64,000 nucleotides of DNA from Athripsodes cinereus. Its lineage: Eukaryota > Arthropoda > Insecta > Trichoptera > Leptoceridae. Under the pieces are notes generated by a model. That model ran no database searches. It had not been told where the DNA came from and saw only the letters and a program-made list of their open reading frames with translations. How positions within the stretch are numbered: position 1 is the stretch's first letter; the number at the start of each line of letters is the position of its first letter. The stretch is from positions 20,169,384 to 20,233,383 of the forward strand of contig OX388317.1 in the NCBI GenBank assembly GCA_947579605.1, given 5' to 3'. Shown here one piece after another: positions 62,191-64,000 of this stretch. The translations under genes were made by a program, and so were the position numbers.

Positions 62191-63747
62191 CAATTGAGTA
62201 ATCCAATTGAGTGATAAGCTATGCCATCCATCCTGAATGTTTTATTATATTATGGCAGTGAGGTTTCTTCTCAAAATAAACCTGCATGATTAGAACATTT
62301 AGTTATAACCTCAACGCAGAATTCTGATCAATAAAAAAGTTTTTAATAGAGGAGGCTTTTTACCCTCTGTACTTCCGAGAGGAGGGTCAAAGTGTTAAAG
62401 ACGAAAAAAAAGCATGCCTTTCTGGAATAAAATTTGAATTATTAAACAAATATATCCCGTCTCCCAGTAGAAAGAAGCCACCTACACTTTTGACAAGATT
62501 ATTTAAACGTCTCTGAGTTTTGTAAAACAAATCACGAACCCGAGAATAATAATTCCATGACTGCTACATCATTTCCTGAGATGGAGGTTATCCATAAAAA
62601 TATTAGAATTACGTCTTTGGAATAAAAATTGTATAATTTAATATCTACATTTGGGGGGTGGAGGGTGCTCGAAATATAATATGCAAGCAAGATGAATTCG
62701 TGAGGAATACGTATGAGATATTATTGTCTAAAGAAATAACACCTTATATATTATATTTATTATTATTGTTCTTCAGGAATGTGAGATATTTGGCGTTGAT
62801 GGTAATAGATGCTTCGTTCCTTTGGCGCCATTTAACGGTCCCTCGATAATTTCAAAGTGACTTGTCTGATGGTTCTTCTTCTAAAAATATTTGTATTTTA
62901 CTGACAGTTTCTTTACAAATTCACAGTTTTGACCTTATGTATGTTGATATTTTATATTTTAAAACTAATCTTAAACCGGACTTAGTTCAGAAAATAATCA
63001 TCTAATTGACAATTCTACGCAACAAAATTAAATTTATCATTTGTATGAGATGTATCTATATTCATTAGGTATAGTAAATCGAGGACTATCTGTAACAAAA
63101 CCTTTAATTTATAAAAAAATTCAAGTCAATTTTTTTTTAAATTTCTAGAAACTGTTACGAAATTAATGCTTCTAAAATAAGTGTAAAACCATCACACCTA
63201 CAGGTACTTGTAGGTAGATACAATTATTTATATTTATACATGAATAAACTTAAAGGATGCGAGTTTGTATAAAAGGTACTTCTTGTCGAAGTGACCATGA
63301 AATTTTAGGTAATTAATTACATGTAAACGTAAGTACATTTATAACAACAAACTCAAATATTTTCTAGAATAATTTTATTGGTTTGATTGTTGCAGAAAAT
63401 AGAAATAACTTGATTTTTTTTTTGCATTACATCCTTTCAATTATTAATGCCTCCCTATTGTTACGTTGCATAGCTATCGCTTCACTAGTTCTATTCTGAT
63501 AGCATCGGAGCTTCATTTCATAAGTTGCATTTTCCATTCTTTTGTAGTTGGTACTTTCAACTCAGAAATGATAATATGAAAATAACAACAAGTAAAAGAA
63601 TATAATATCCATTTATTCTATAAGATTAGTATAAGTTTCAGTGCATACAGACGAGTATTACGTATTTATTATAATAGTACCTATAATACGGGAATATGAG
63701 AAGTTTTCATGAGTTGAAAATTGTCGATGATATCTACTGCAGTATTA
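62191..63747. other. Unannotated AT-rich spacer
   Basis: GATAAGCTATGCCATCCATC and CTGAATGTTTTATTATATTA near 62212 may be a SINE-A scrap. A 63-codon frame at 62658-62849 has no recognised motif. Confidence 0.4.
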
Positions 63748-63830
63748 TGATATACCTTCGCGGCATTTCCCACATGTGGGGTAGCCAGTAGACAAACTGC
63801 AAGTTATAAGCATCAGATTATTTTACCTTA
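63748..63830 (-). repeat. SINE-A 3' fragment
   Basis: TGATATACCTTCGCGGCATT, TCCCACATGTGGGGTAGCCA and GTAGACAAACTGCAAGTTAT. Confidence 0.7.
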
Positions 63831-63837
63831 CCTTGCA

Positions 63838-64000
63838 TTATTTATTTATTTATTCCTTGAAAACACACAACAGACAACAACTATATATATATATATATAT
63901 AATGTACAAGGTAGAAAAAAAAACATTTCACTCAGTTGTCATCCAAAAACCGTGCGTCACAATTAATTTACATTATCTCAATATTTATTCATTAATATGA
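63838..64000 (-). repeat. LINE 3' tail, cut by the window edge
   Basis: TTATTTATTTATTTATTCCT, AACAGACAACAACTATATAT, CACTCAGTTGTCATCCAAAA and GTCACAATTAATTTACATTA are about 90% like 61690-61850. Contains a TA microsatellite at 63881-63902. The element continues beyond the window. Confidence 0.75.

Overview
This is AT-rich eukaryotic DNA, almost certainly from an insect. It consists of transposable-element debris with long unannotated spacers. I found no complete host gene, no bacterial-type gene layout, no CRISPR array and no functional tRNA or rRNA gene. The insect call rests on the LINE, pogo, hAT and tRNA-SINE types present. A recurrent LINE 3' tail (GTTAG..GGAAGA.ATCGC...GCGATAA...AATAAATAAATA) and abundant TAGGTACCTA-type words look lepidopteran to me, but I hold that order-level guess loosely.

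The only long coding sequence is ORF2 of a LINE on the minus strand (36184-39216, 1010 codons, uninterrupted). It has an endonuclease, a reverse transcriptase and a C-terminal Cys/His motif. The element is flanked by a perfect 10-bp target-site duplication, ends in a short TA run, has three tandem units in its 3' UTR, and is 5'-truncated so that only the last ~58 codons of a probable ORF1 survive. A second LINE type (46675-48045; relatives at 21650, 45895, 50815, 17893 and 7455) is mutated. About ten further 5'-truncated LINE ends preserve only the ORF2 C-terminus, several with clear duplications (19229-19366, 32409-32661, 48639-48786).

Two SINE families dominate. SINE-A (about 20 copies, e.g. 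13353-13631, 29815-30010, 48190-48392) ends in a sequence nearly the same as the 3' end of the second LINE type, which suggests that LINE mobilises it. A tRNA-derived, poly-A SINE has copies at 34775, 46176 and 54041 and a minus-strand copy at 60180-60745. That last copy carries a nested insertion: a different tRNA-derived SINE arranged as a perfect 149-bp-arm palindrome between 14-bp duplications. A 40-nt 5' fragment of U6 snRNA between perfect 14-bp duplications (13042-13109) is a third product of LINE machinery.

DNA transposons include a pogo/Tigger-like element with transposase remnants and two nested insertions (18930-20077), a hAT-like MITE rich in ATCCGC hexamers (4651-5144), a pair of TA-targeted foldback MITEs (30065-30267, 40991-41259) and several other inverted-repeat elements. 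A Penelope-like relic with two inverted terminal repeats bearing hammerhead-like cores lies at 41970-42400. One possible host exon (1455-1774, minus) has a good splice acceptor and a downstream AATAAA, but I cannot assign a function to it.
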